Shown here one piece after another: positions 38,579 through 53,500 of a stretch of DNA of 64,000 bases. The DNA is from Paenibacillus peoriae KCTC 3763 (GTDB lineage Bacteria > Bacillota > Bacilli > Paenibacillales > Paenibacillaceae): assembly GCF_000236805.1 (NCBI RefSeq), contig NZ_AGFX01000046.1:35425-99424 (forward strand), written 5' to 3'. Position numbers and translations under genes: made by a program. Position 1 is the stretch's first letter. Each line of letters starts with the position of its first letter. A model generated the notes under the pieces. The model worked only from the letters and a program-made list of their open reading frames with translations, was not told the origin of the DNA and searched no databases.

Positions 38579-41500
38579 ATACCAAGTGTCGAGGGACAAG
38601 CGTATTATCCTGTCTCTTCGGCTCAAAAGCGGCTGTACTTGCTGAGCCAGCTCGAAGGCGGGGAAACCAGCTATAACATGCCGGGCGTGCTGATGGTGGA
38701 AGGGAGTCTGGATCGCTCGCGAGTAGAAGAGGCGTTCCGTCAATTGATCCGTCGGCACGAGACGCTGAGAACGAGCTTTGACGTGGTGAACGGTGAACCG
38801 GTGCAGCGCGTGCAGCCGGAGGTTTCCTTTGCGGTAGAGTACATTCAAGCCAAGGAGGAGGAAGCGCCAGCTCACATTCGCCGTTTTGTACGGGCATTCG
38901 ATCTTCGGCAGGCGCCGCTTCTGCGAGTGGGATTGATCGAACTGGAGGCGGAGCGTCATCTTTTGTTGTTCGATATGCATCATATCGTTTCCGACGGCGC
39001 GTCCATCAACATTTTGGTTGAAGAATTCAACCGGTTTTATGAAGGGGAAGAACTGCCGAAGCTGCGGATTCAATACAAGGACTATGCGGCTTGGCAGCTG
39101 GCTGAAGCTCGATCCGAACGGCTGAGCAAGCAGGCAGCATACTGGCTGGATGTCTATCGCGACGAGCTGCCCGTGCTCGAATTGCCGACCGATTATGCGA
39201 GACCGCCCGTACAGAGCTTCGCGGGAAGCTCGATTGAATTTGTCGTTAATCAGCGACAAACCCATGCTTTGCAGCAGCTTGCCGCCGAAACCGGTTCCAC
39301 CTTGTTTATGGTGCTGCTCTCCGCTTACACTGCATTGCTGCACAAATATACAAGGCAGGAAGACATTATCGTGGGAACCCCGATCGCCGGCAGACCGCAC
39401 GCTGATCTGGAGGGCATGATCGGAATGTTTGTCAATACGCTCGCGCTCCGAAACTTCCCGGCTGCAGACAAGACTTTCTATCAGTATGTGCTGGAAGTCA
39501 AGGAATCAGCGTTAAAAGCGTATGAAAATCAGGATTTTCCGTTCGAAGAACTGGTCGAAAAGCTTGATCTCAGACGAGATTTAAGCCGCAATCCGATATT
39601 TGACACCTTATTTGTTTTGCAAAACACAGAACAAGGGGATCAGGAAATCGACGGATTGCAGTTTAAACCTTATGCTCACCCTCATCAGACGGCAAAATTC
39701 GACTTGACGTTCCATGTAACCGAGAACGAGGAAGAACTGGCATGCAGCTTGGAGTACGCGACTGCGCTGTTCCAACGGGAAACCGTGGAACGGATGACGA
39801 AGCACCTGCTGCAATTGATTGACGTTATTTTGGAGAAACCCGAGACAAAACTATCGTCGATCGAGATCATTACGCCGCAGGAAAAGGTGCGGATCGTGGA
39901 GCAATTTAACGCGACGGCGGCGGATTATCCGCGTGAGAAGACGATTCATCAGTTGTTTGAGGAGCAAGCGGCAGGGTCGTTGGCGCATGTGGCCGTCGTA
40001 TGCGAAGACGCGCACCTGACGTACCGCGAACTGAACGAGCGGGCAAACCGGCTGGCGCGGACACTCCGGGACAAGGGTGTCGTTCAGGATCAGCCCGTGG
40101 CGATTGCCGCCCATCGGTCGATCGAGCTGGTCGTTGGCGTGTTGGCGATCCTCAAGGCCGGCGGAGCTTACGTGCCGATTGACCCGGATTATCCGGCGGA
40201 GCGCATCGGATATATGCTGGAGGATTCGGGAGCGAAGCTCCTGCTCATCCGGCGGGACGACGTGGCCGATATCGGCTTTGCCGGGAGCGTCATCGATCTG
40301 GACGATGACGCGGCATATGCCGAAGACGGGTCGAATCTCGGCTTGACCGGCGCTCCTGGCGATCTGGCTTATGTGATTTATACGTCGGGAACGACAGGCA
40401 GACCGAAAGGCGTTATGGTTGAACACCGGAACGTCGTGCGTTTGGTGAAGCATACCGACTATGCCCAATTGGATGAAACGACGCGAATCTTGCAAACAGG
40501 CGCAGTGGTGTTCGACGCGTCCACATTCGAAATTTGGGGAGCGTTGCTGAACGGCGGTCAGCTCTATCTGGCTAGCAACGATGTCATTCTGGATGCCCAG
40601 AAGCTTAGGCAGGCTGTCGAACAATACGGCATTACAACCATGTGGCTGACCTCTCCGCTGTTCAACCAGCTGTCGCAGCAGGACAGCAAGCTGTTTGGCG
40701 CGATCAAGACGCTGATCGTCGGGGGCGACATGCTCTCAGCGCCGCATATCAACCGGGTGCTGCGGGACAATCCGGGCCTCGGTATCGTGAACGGTTACGG
40801 CCCGACGGAAAATACGACGTTCTCGACGACCTATGCGATTCCCGGCGAACTCACGGAATCGGCGCCAATCGGTCGGCCGATCCGCAACTCAACGGCTTAT
40901 GTCGTGGACAGCTCGATGAAGCTGCTGCCAATTGGGGCATGGGGCGAGCTGATTGTCGGCGGGGATGGAGTCGCACGCGGATATTTGAACCGCCCAGAAC
41001 TGACGATGGAGAAGTTTGTTCAAGACCCGGTAAAACCAGGAGAGATCTGTTACCGGACAGGTGATTTGGTTCGTTGGCGTGCTGATGGAAACCTTGAGAT
41101 CAAGGGACGGATTGATGAGCAGGTGAAAATCCGTGGTTTCCGCATTGAGCTGGGCGAAGTGGAGGCTCAGCTTGCCAAGATAGAAGGGATTCAGGAAGCC
41201 GTCGTGATTGCGCGGGCGGACGAAAGCGGACAAAAACAGCTTTGTGCCTATTTTGCAGCCAGCAACCGGCTGAGCGCGGGCGAGATCAGAAGCGCATTGG
41301 CAAAAGAGCTGCCCAATTACATGATTCCGTCCTACTTTGTCCAACTCGAGCAGCTTCCGCTGACGGCCAACGGGAAGGTGGATCGCAGAGCGCTGCCGGC
41401 TCCAGAGGAGAATGTCCACACGGGAACCGAGTATGCTGCACCGCAGACAGCTGTGGAGCAAGCTCTGGCTTCCGTTTGGCAAAGCGTGCTCGGTGTACGC

Positions 41501-44500
41501 AATATCGGCATTCATGACAGCTTCTTCGACCTTGGGGGCGATTCGATCAAATCGATCCAGGTGTCTTCAAGGCTGTTCCAAGCAGGCTACAAGCTGGAAA
41601 TGAAAGATATGTTCAAGCATCCGACCATTGCGGGACTGAGCCCGTATGTCCAAACGGTCAGTCGCATAGCGGAGCAAGGGGAAGTCAGTGGTGCGACCAA
41701 GCTGCTCCCGGTTCAACACTGGTTTTTCGAGCAGCATTCCGTAAGTCCGCACCACTTTAACCAGGCTGTCATGCTGTATCGGGAGAATGGTTTTGAGGAA
41801 GTGGCGCTTCATCAAACGATGAAGAGGATCGCCGAACATCACGATGCACTGCGGCTGGTGTTCCGCCAGACGGAACATGGATATGAGGCGTGGAATCGCG
41901 GCATGGCGGAAGGCGAACTGTATACTTTGGAAATTGTCAATTTCAAAGAGCAGGTTGCCCCCAAGGCAGCCATCCAAGCGAAAGCAAGCGAAATCCAACG
42001 CGGCATCGATCTGATTCATGGTCCTTTGATGAAGCTGGGATTGTTCCGGTGCGCGGAAGGGGATCATCTGCTGATTGTCATTCACCATTTGGCCGTAGAC
42101 GGTGTGTCGTGGCGAATTTTGTTCGAAGATATTGCGGCAGGCTACGAGCAGGCGATAAACGGCCAGGAGATTCAGCTTCCGCAAAAAACGGATTCCTACC
42201 GGACATGGGCACAGCAGTTGTCGCTGTACGCGGAAAGTCCGGCGATGGAACAGGAGCGGGCTTATTGGGAACAGCTCGGACGGATAGCTGCAGAGCCGTT
42301 GCCGAAGGACGAGGCACAGGCCTACCCGCTGGTTCTCGACAGCGAAACCATCACGGTTCAATGGACCGAAGAGGAAACGGAGCTGCTGCTCAAGCAGGCG
42401 AACCGCACTTACAATACGGAGACGAACGACTTGCTTTTAACGGCACTGGGGCTGGCCGTTCAGACCTGGAGCGGTATCGGGCGAGTGCTGGTCAATCTGG
42501 AAGGGCACGGCCGGGAGCCGATTATCCCGGATCTCGACATCACCCGTACCGTAGGCTGGTTCACAAGCCAATTCCCGGTTGCCTTGGAAATGGGAAGCAA
42601 CAACGACTTGTCGGGCCAAATTAAGCGGATCAAAGAAAGTATGCGCAGCATTCCGCATAAAGGCATTGGCTTCGGCCTCCTGAAATATGGGTCTGCAAAT
42701 CTGGGAGGTGTTGTACGTGAGCTCAAGCCGGAAATCAGCTTTAACTACTTGGGCCAATTCGATCAAGACTTGGACAACAGTTCGTTGCAGCTATCTTCCT
42801 ATTCGACAGGCAGTGCGATAAGCGAACATGCAGCGCAAGCTTATACTTTGGATATGAACGGGATGATTTCCGAGGGAACGCTGTCGCTTGCCATCACTTA
42901 CAGCAGCAAACAATACCGCAGAGAAACGGTGGAGCGGCTATCCGAGCTCATCCGGACATCCTTGCAAAAAGTCATCCGGCATTGCACAAGCAAAGAAACG
43001 GCCGAATTGACGCCAAGCGACATATTGCTGAAGGGATTGACAATAGAACAGCTCGATCAACTGGCGGCACATCACCAGCACGTCGGCGAAATCGAAAATG
43101 TGTACAAGCTGACGCCGATGCAAAAGGGCATGTTTTTCCACAGCCTGCTGGAGCCGCATTCACTTTCGTACTTCGAGCAAGCGACGTTCGAATGGCATGG
43201 TCATTTTGACGCGCCAAGCTTCGCGCAAAGCCTGAATGCTTTGGTACAAAGACATGCAGCGCTCCGCACCAATTTTTATAACGGATGGGGCGACCCGGTA
43301 CAAATCGTTTATCGAACCAAACGGAGTGAATTCAATTATGAAGACCTGCGCGGGATGGAGGAATTGCAGCGCGAGGCGTATATCCGGAATTATATAGATG
43401 ATGACAGAAACAGAGGGTTTGATTTGACGCAGGACGCACTGCTACGTGTTTCCGTTCTGCACAAGGGCGAAGCGGATTATCTGCTTATGTGGAGCTTCCA
43501 TCATATCATTATGGACGGCTGGTGCGTGCCTCTCATTACACGGGAGGTGTTCGAAACCTATTTTGCGATCAGCCAACAGAGAGAACCTGAATCTCTCCCT
43601 GCCTTGCCGTACAGTCGTTATATCGAATGGCTGGATCGGCAGGATGATCAGGCAGCAGCCGGATACTGGAGCGAATATTTGGCAGATTACGAACAGCATA
43701 CGCAGATTCCTCAAGCGAAAGCCCAAAACAAGCCGGAAGCTTACGTTTCAAAACAGATCGTTTGCGGGCTGGGCAAGAATCTGACCGGGCGAATCGAACA
43801 GGCGGCAAAACGGCACCAGGTGACAGTCAGCACGTTGATGCAGACCGTTTGGGGAATCGTACTGCAAAAATACAATAGCAGCAGGGACGTTGTTTTCGGC
43901 AGCGTTGTATCGGGAAGACCTGCGGAAATACCGGGGATTGAAAGCATGATCGGACTGTTTATCAACACGATTCCGGTACGTGTGCGGTCAGACGAAACCA
44001 TCGGTTTCGCGGATATGGTCAAACGGCAGCAGCAACAGTACCTGGCTTCCCATGCCTACGATACGTACCCTCTTTATGAGATTCAGACGCAAACCGGACA
44101 ACAGCATTTGATCACACATATCATGGTATTTGAAAACTATCCTGTAGAACAGCAAATCGAGACGTTGGGCGGGGAGCAGGCAGCTTTTGAGATTACGGAC
44201 GCCGAGCTGTTTGAGCAGACGAACTACGATTTCAATCTGATTGTTTTGCCGGGAAAAGAATTTAAAATCGTATTCCGTTATAACGAGCTCGTCTATGAGC
44301 AGTCTGGCATCGAACAGATTCAGGGACATCTGATTCATATGTTGGAACAGGTGGTAAGCCGCCCGAACATTCGTGTGAACGAGCTGAAGCTGGCGACGCC
44401 GCAAGAAGAGGCGCAGATGCTGCTTCTGGGAGGCAATGCGACAACTTCTTATCCAAAGGAGAAGACACTTCATCGGCTGTTCGAAGAGCAGGCGGAACGC

Positions 44501-47500
44501 ACGCCGGACGCAACGGCTCTCGTTTTCGGAGACGAGCGGTTGACTTACAGGGAGCTTAACGAACAGGCCAATGGACTGGCGCGCACGCTCCGCAATAGCG
44601 GTGTTCAACCGAATCAGCCGGTCGGACTCATGGCCGAGCGTTCCCTGGAAATGATCGTCGGGATATTCGGTATTTTAAAAGCTGGCGGAGCCTATGTGCC
44701 GATCGACCCGCAATATCCGGAGGAACGTATTCGCTATATCCTGGAGGATTCGGATGCCAAGGTACTGCTCACTCAGCCCCAAGTATGGGATAAAGTGGAA
44801 TTCGCAGGACTTGTGCTGGATCTGACGGATAAGAGTCATTATCAGCAAGAAACGAGCGATCTTCAGCCCGTGAACGGCTCGGATTCGCTGGCATGCATCA
44901 TATATACCTCCGGTTCGACAGGCAAGCCGAAAGGCAACTTGACGATGCATTTTAACATCAGTCGCGTCGTCAAAGAGACAAACTATATCCGTTTTTCAAC
45001 GCAGGATCGTGTTTTGCAGTTGTCCAGCTTTTCGTTCGACGGCTCTACATTCGATATTTACGGCGCGCTGTTGAACGGAGCCTCGCTCGTGCTGATCACC
45101 CGTGACCAAGTGCTGGATGCACGCGAGCTGGCGCATGTGCTGCAGACTCAGCGGATCACAAAATGCTTTATGACAACCGCTCTGTTTAATACACTGACAG
45201 ATATTGATGTCGGCTGCTTTGAAACGCTTGATACGCTGCTGTTCGGCGGGGAGAAGGTGTCAGTCAGCCATGTGCGGAAAGCATTTGCGAGTCTTGGTCC
45301 GAACCGGATCATTCATGTGTACGGACCGACCGAAAGTACCGTATTTGCGACTTACTATGCGGTGAATCATTTGGAGGAGTCAGTGTATACCGTGCCGATC
45401 GGCAAACCGATCAGCAATACGTCGGTATACGTGATGGATCATGATCAACACCCTCTGCCTGCGGGTATTCCAGGAGAACTGTATATTGGTGGCGACGGAT
45501 TGGCTCAAGGTTATTTGAATCGGCCGGAGTTGACAGAGGAGAAGTTCATTTATTCCCCATTTGCAGCGGGAGGCAGGCTTTACCGGACCGGCGATCTGGT
45601 GAAAATGCGGGAAGACGGTCACATCGAGTATATGGACAGAATCGACGCGCAGGTGAAGATTCGCGGCTACCGAATCGAGCTGGGCGAAGTGGAGGCACAC
45701 CTTTTGCAGGTCGAGTCCGTACAGGAAGCCGTTGTCATCGCACGCGAGGACCAGACCGGACAGAAGCAACTGGCAGCCTACTTCGCTGCGGATAAAGCCC
45801 TGCCCGTCAGCGAGTTTAAAGCTGCGCTTGCGCAGGAGCTTCCGGCTTACATGCTTCCGGCCTATTTTGTTCAAGTAGATCGGCTGCCGCTGACCCCCAA
45901 CGGGAAGGTTGACCGCAAAGCACTGCCAGCGCCGCAGGAAAGCGAAACAGCCGGGTCGCGGCATGAGGCACCAAGAACGCCGATAGAAGCGAGTCTGGTG
46001 AACATTTGGCAGGAAGTGCTGGGGCTGCAAAGCGTTGGGATTAAAGACAACTTCTTTGATATCGGAGGGCACTCTTTGCGGGCTACGCTTCTCGTGTCCC
46101 GTATTCACAAAGAGCTGAACGGCCATATCGCGCTCCGGGAGGTATTTCAATTCCCGACCATCGAACAGATGGCCGAAATAATCGAAAGCCGGGATCAAGC
46201 GGCTTATGCTTCCATTCCGGTCGTCGGGGAACGAAGCTACTACCCGGTATCTTCGGCACAGAAGCGTTTATACGTGCTCAGCCAGATCGAAGGCGGAGAA
46301 ATCAGCTACAATATGCCGGGCGTTATGACGGTGGAAGGGGAACTGGATCGCACGCGGCTGGAAGCTGCGTTCCGCCAGCTGATACATCGGCACGAGACGC
46401 TGAGAACGAGCTTCGATGTCGTGAACGGCGAGCCGGTGCAGCAGGTGCACGAGGAAGTGTCTTTTGCGGTGGAATATGCAGAAGTCCGGGAAGAAGAAGC
46501 AAGAGAACGCGTTCGTGAGTTTATTCGTCCGTTCGATCTCCGACAGGCTCCACTTCTGCGAGTCGGACTGCTCCGGTTGCAGAAAGATCGCCATTTGTTG
46601 TTGTTCGACATGCATCATATCGTCTCCGACGGCGCGTCGATGAATATTTTGGTTGAGGAGTTCATCCGGCTGTATGAAGGCGCCGAACTGCCAGAGCTGC
46701 GGATTCAGTACAAGGATTATGCAGTATGGCAGCAACTGGAGGTGCAAAGCGAACGGATCGGCAAGCAGGAAGCCTATTGGCTGGATACATTCCGCGGGGA
46801 GCTTCCGGTGCTCGATCTTCCGACAGACGGGGTTAGACCGCCGCTGCAAAGCTTCGAAGGGGATCAGATTGAATTCGTGATCGATGCCTCCAGAAGTGAG
46901 GCTTTAAAACGGCTTGCGGCAAGCACCGGATCGACCTTGTATATGGTGTTGCTGTCCGCATATACGACGCTCCTGCACAAATATACCGGCCAGGAAGATG
47001 TGATTGTCGGCACCCCGATTGCGGGCAGACCTCATGGGGAGTTGGAAGGTCTGATCGGGATGTTTGTCGGCACACTTGCCCTCCGCAATTATCCTTCTGG
47101 TGAGAAAACGTTCCTTGACTATTTGCAGGAAGTCAAAGAAACCTCACTGCAAGCATACGAGCATCAGGACTATCCGCTTGAGGAATTGGTTGCGAAGCTC
47201 AATGTGAAGCGGGATTTGAGCCGCAACCCGTTGTTCGATACGATGTTTGCCCTGCACAATTTGGAGCAAGGGCAGCGGCAAATTGCCGGTCTGCAGTTCA
47301 AGCCTTACCCGCATGAGCATAGGTCCGCCAAATTTGATCTGATGTTCAATGTGACCGAGCAGGGAAGCGAGCTTGCGTGCAGTCTCGAATATGCCAGTGT
47401 ACTGTTTAAGCGGGAAACGGCCAAACGGATCGCGAATCATTTTGTGCAGGTGATCGATGCGGTGGTGAATGCGCCTGAGACGAAGCTGTCGGAGATTGCG

Positions 47501-50500
47501 ATCATCACGGCAACGGAGCAAGCGCAGATTCTGGAGCAATTCAATGCGACTGCGGCTGACTATCCGAAGGATAAGACGATCCATCAGATGTTCGAGGAGC
47601 AAGTGGAGCGAACGCCGGAACAGACGGCGGTTGTGCTCGGGGCAAGCCGGCTTACGTACCGCGAGCTGAACGAGCGGGCAAACCGTGTGGCCCGTACGCT
47701 GCGGGAGCAGGGCGTACAGGCCGATCAACGCGTTGGCTTGATGGCCGAACGTTCGCTGGACATGATGGTGGGCATTTTCGCCATATTAAAAGCTGGAGGA
47801 GCTTACGTGCCAATCGATCCGGACTACCCGGAAGAGCGCATCCGCTACATGCTGGAGGATTCGGGGGCGAAGCTGCTCCTGCTGCAAAGCCATTTGCAGG
47901 ATCGCATCAGCTTTGCGGGCCGGACTTTGAAGCTGGACGAAGCGCAAGTGTACTTGGAGGACGGCTCGAATCTGGCGCCGATCGCCGGGCCTCGGGACAT
48001 GGCGTATGTCATTTATACGTCAGGATCAACCGGCAAGCCGAAAGGCGTCATGGTCGAACACGGGTCGGTGATCAACCGCCTGACCTGGATGCAGAGGGTG
48101 TATCCGTTTGATGCGGGAGAAACAATTCTGCAAAAAACGGCGATCACGTTCGACGTTTCCGTATGGGAGCTGTTCGGATGGTCGTCTGTAGGAGCGAGCT
48201 TGTGCCTGCTTCCAGTCGGCGGGGAGAAAGATCCGGAAGTGATTCTGGAGACGATCGAAGTGCAAAGAATCAGCAGGATTCATTTTGTGCCGGCGATGTT
48301 GAACGTCTTCCTAGAATACATCGAGCGTCAAGGAGAGCTAGCGCAAAGCAAGCTGGCCTCATTGAAGCAAGTGTCTACAAGTGGGGAAGCATTAACGCCG
48401 ATCGCAGCAGCGCGGTTCCAGCAATTGGTCGCGCCGGTCAGCCAGGCGAAGTTGGTGAATTTGTACGGACCGACAGAAGCGACGGTCGAAGTTTCGTACT
48501 TTAACTTGCAAGCGGACGAAACGTACCGAACAGTTCCAATCGGTAAGCCGATCTCGAATATACGGCTGTATATCGTCAGCGAAGGCGGTAAGCTGCAGCC
48601 GATTGGCGTGCCGGGCGAGCTGTGCATTGCGGGAGACGGAGTCGCGCGAGGATATCTAAATCGGCCCGAGCTGACGGCGGAGAAATTCGTGGATGACCCG
48701 TTTGCGCCGGGAGAGCGGATGTACCGGACGGGAGACCTGGTCCGCTGGCAGGCGGATGGAAACATCGAATATTTGGGACGGATCGACCATCAGGTGAAAA
48801 TACGCGGCTACCGGATCGAACTCGGAGAAGTGGAAACGCAGCTGTTGAAGGTGAAGGCTGTGCAGGAAGCAGTCGTTGTAGCACGGGAAGACGAAAGCGG
48901 TCAGAAGCAGATGTGCGCGTACTTTACAGCGAATGCAGAGCTGACAGCAAGCGAACTCCGCGGAGCACTGGCGCAGGAGCTTCCAAGCTATATGATCCCG
49001 TCACACTTCGTGCAGCTTGAGCATATGCCGTTAAGCCCGAACGGAAAGATTGATCGCAAGGCGCTGCCCGCGCCGGAAAGCAGCCTATCGGTCGGAACCG
49101 CTTATGAGGCTCCGCGGACAGCGGTAGAGCAAGCGCTGGCCGCCGTTTGGCAGGGCGCACTTGGTGTCGGCAGGGTCGGTATTCACGACAACTTCTTCGA
49201 CCTTGGGGGCGATTCGATCAAATCGATCCAGGTGTCCTCAAGATTGTTGCAAGCCGGCTACAAAATGGACATGAAACATTTGTTCAAGTATCCGACCATT
49301 GCCGAGCTCAGCCCGCATGTGCAAACCGCCGAACGCATCGCCGATCAAGGGGAAGTGACGGGCGAGACACCGCTGCTCCCGATCCAGCGCTGGTTCTTCG
49401 AACAGGCGCCTGTTGACCTGCACCACTTTAATCACGCGGTCATGCTGTATCGGGCGGATGGCTTTGAACTGGGGGCGCTGCACCAGACGATGACCAAAAT
49501 TGCCGAGCATCACGACGCGCTGCGGCTCGTGTTCCGCCAGGCGGTTCGCGGATACGAAGCGTGGAACCGCGGCACCAGCGAGGGCGAGCTGTACACACTC
49601 GACATCGCGGACTTCCGAGGCGAGGCCGACTGCGCAGCCGCCATCGAAGCGAAAGCAAGCGAGATTCAGCGCAGCATAAATCTAAGCGAAGGGCCGCTGC
49701 TGAAGCTGGGACTGTTCCACTGCGCGGACGGCGACCATTTGCTGATCGTCATCCACCATCTGGCGGTGGACGGAGTATCCTGGCGGATATTGTTCGAGGA
49801 TATCGCCACAGGCTATGAGCAGGCAGTAAGTGGTCAGGAAATCCGGCTGCCGCATAAAACGGACTCGTTCCGCACATGGGCGCAACAATTGCCACGGTAT
49901 GCGGCAAGTCCAGCGATGGCAAGCGAGCGGGAGTACTGGCGACAGATCGTGCAGACGGCAGCAGCCACTGAACCGCTACCGAAAGATGAAACGCACGATA
50001 ACCCGACCCGAATCGAGGGCGAAACGGTCACCGTGCAATGGAGCGAGGAGGAGACCTCGCTGCTGCTGAAGCAGGCCAACCACGCCTACAGTACAGAAGT
50101 AAACGACTTGCTGCTGACCGCTTTGGGTATGGCGGTTCATGCCTGGACAGGAACAGAGCAAGTACTGGTAAGTCTGGAAGGACACGGCCGGGAACCGATC
50201 ATTCCGGATACTGACATCACCCGGACCGTAGGCTGGTTTACAAGCCAATATCCGGTTGTGCTGGAGATGGGGGCCGAACAAGACGTTTCGCGTAGCATCA
50301 AGCGCGTCAAGGAAGGGCTTCGCCGCATTCCGAATAAAGGCATCGGGTATGGCATTTTGACCTACCTGTCCGGCAACGGCGAGAATGAGGATAACGCTCT
50401 GCGTCTTCAGCCGGAAATCAGCTTCAACTATCTGGGGCAGTTCGATCAAGACTTGGATAGCAATAAGCTGCAAATTTCGCCTTATTCGGTCGGAGCTTCC

Positions 50501-53500
50501 ATAAGCGAGAAGATGGCACAGCGCTATACGCTGGATATTAACGGCATGATCTCGCTGGGTGTCTTGTCGCTGACAATTGATTACAATGGGCGGCAATACC
50601 GCAAAGAAACGGTTGAAAAACTTTCTGATCTCCTCCGTACGAGTCTCCGAGAAGTGATCCTGCACTGCGCGGATAAAGAGCAGACGGAGCTGACGCCGAG
50701 CGATCTGCTGCTTTCGGATCTCAGCATGGAGGAACTGGAGCAGCTTGTGCAACAAACCGCGCATATCGGTGAGGTCGAAAATGTGTACAAGCTCACATCG
50801 ATGCAGAAAGGCATGCTGTTCCACAGTCAACTGGAGCCGGGTTCGACAGCTTATTTCGAGCAAGCGGTGTTCAGCCTTCAAGGAAGCTTGGACGTTGATG
50901 TCTTTGTCCAAAGTCTGGATGCCCTTGTGCAACGGCACGACGTGCTGCGCACCAGCTTTTACAGCGGGCTGGCTGAGCCCGTACAGGTCGTCTATCGGCA
51001 CAAGTCGTGCGGATTTTACTACGAAGATCTACGCGAACTGGAGGAAGCCGCACGCGAGACGTATGCTCAGGCGTTCAGTGTTAACGATATGACGGCAGGA
51101 TTCGATTTGGCACAGGATGCGCTGTTGCGTGTTTCGGTTTTACGAACCGGAGAACAGACGTACCGATTCTATTGGAGTTTCCATCACATCATTATGGATG
51201 GCTGGTGCGTGCCGATCATGATGCAGGAGGTATTCGAGCATTATGCTGCAATCCAGGAGCAGCGGCAGCCGGAGCTTTCCGTCGTCCTGCCGTACAGTCA
51301 ATATATCGAATGGCTGGATCGGCAAAACCTGGAAGAAGCGGCCACATACTGGAGCAAGTATTTGGAGGGCTACGAACAGCAAACGCAGCTGCCGCAAGAG
51401 ATTCAGGAGAACCCGCAAAGCAGAACAGAGGGCTATGTGTCGGAAGAACTCGTTTGCGACTTGGGTGAGGAGCTAACTCGCCGAATGGAATCAATCGCCA
51501 AACAGTATCAAGTAACAATCAACACGTTGATGCAAACCGCTTGGGGCCTTGTTCTGCAAAGGTACAACAGCAGTAGGGATGTTGTCTTCGGCAGCGTCGT
51601 ATCTGGAAGACCCGCGGAAATAACCGGAATCGAAACGATGATCGGTCTGTTTATCAATACGATCCCGGTTCGCGTCCATGCTGACGAAGGCGCCGCTTTC
51701 GCGGATGTGCTGAAAGCGACCCAGGAGCAGGCTCTGGCATCGAACGCTTACGATACGTATCCGCTCTATGAAATTCAGGCGCGAACCGAACAGAAGCAAA
51801 GTTTGATTTCCCATGTTATGGTGTTCGAAAACTATCCTATGGAACAGCAAATCGAGCAGTCGGCCAGCGCTGATGAGGATGCTTTTGAAATTACGAACGT
51901 CAGTATGTTCGATCAAACGAGTTACGATTTCAATCTGATCGTCATCCCGGGCGAAGCCGTTCGGATTAGCTTCCGATACAATAGCCTTGTTTACAAGCAA
52001 GCGGGTGTTGAGCGAATGCAAGGGCATTTCGTGCATGTGCTGGAGCAAATTACAGCCAATCCAAACTTGCTTGTGAGTGAGCTTGAACTGGCTACCCGGG
52101 AAGAAATAGTACAGATTCTGAAGCAATTCAACGCGACCGCGGCTGACTATCCGAAGGATAAGACGATCCATCAGATGTTTGAGGAGCAAGCGGAGCGGAC
52201 ACCGGAGCAGACGGCGGTTGTGTTCGGGGAAAGCCGCTTAACGTATCGCGAGCTGAACGAGCGGGCGAACCGGCTGGCGCGCACCTTGCGGGCCGAAGGC
52301 GTGCAGGCCGATCAACTCGTCGGCTTGATGGCCGAGCGCTCGCTGGACATGATGGTGGGCATTTTCGCCATATTAAAAGCTGGAGGAGCTTACGTGCCGA
52401 TTGATCCAGACTACCCGGAAGAGCGCATCCGCTACATGTTGGAGGATTCGGGGGCGAAGCTGCTCCTGTTGCAAAGCCATTTGCAGGATCGCATCAGCTT
52501 CGCAGGCCGGACTTTGAAGCTGGACGAAGCACAAGCGTACGTGAAGGACGGCTCGAATCTGGCGCCGATCGCTGAGCCTCGGGACATCGCGTATGTCATT
52601 TATACGTCGGGATCAACGGGCAAGCCAAAAGGCGTCATGATCGAGCATCGGTCGGTGATCAACCGCTTGATCTGGATGCAGGAGGCGTATCCGCTGGATG
52701 CAGGAGATATGATACTGCAAAAAACAGCGATCACGTTCGACGTTTCCGTATGGGAGCTGTTTTGGTGGTCGTTTGTGGGAGCGAGCATGTGTCTGCTTCC
52801 GGTCGGCGGGGAGAAAGACCCGGAAGTGATTGTGGAGACGATCGCTGCACAAAAGGTCAGCACGATGCATTTCGTACCAGCGATGCTAAACGCCTTCCTG
52901 GAGCACATCGAGCGTCAGGGAGAGCCAGCGCAAAGCAAGCTGGCTTCACTGAAGCAAGTGTTTGCCAGCGGGGAAGCATTAACGCCGAATGCGGCGGCGC
53001 GGTTCCAGCAATACGTCGCGCCAGTCAGCCAGGCGAAGCTGGTGAATTTGTACGGACCGACGGAAGCGACGGTGGACGTGTCGTACTTTAACTTGCAAGT
53101 GGACGAAACGTACCGAACGGTTCCGATCGGTAAGCCGATCTCGAATATACGGCTGTATGTCGTCAGCGAAAGCGGAAAGCTGCAGCCGATTGGCGTGCCG
53201 GGCGAGCTGTGCATCGCGGGAGACGGAGTCGCGCGAGGGTATCTCAACCGACCTGAGCTGACGGCGGAGAAATTCGTGGACAACCCGTTCGTACCGGGAG
53301 AGCGGATGTACCGGACGGGAGACCTGGCACGCTGGCAGGCGGATGGGAATATCGAATATTTGGGACGGATCGACCATCAGGTGAAAATACGCGGCTACCG
53401 GATCGAACTCGGAGAAGTGGAAACACAGCTGTTGAAAGTGGAGGCTGTGCAGGAGACGGTCGTCGTAGCGCGGGAAGACGAAAGCGGTCAGAAGCAGATG

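Noticed and set aside
37616-39400. Long minus-strand open frame (594 codons) inside the NRPS
   Set aside because: It mirrors a GC-rich, highly repeated coding region; similar shadows occur at 49976-51001, 57188-58183 and 60869-61993 opposite equivalent domains. No plausible product or ribosome site.
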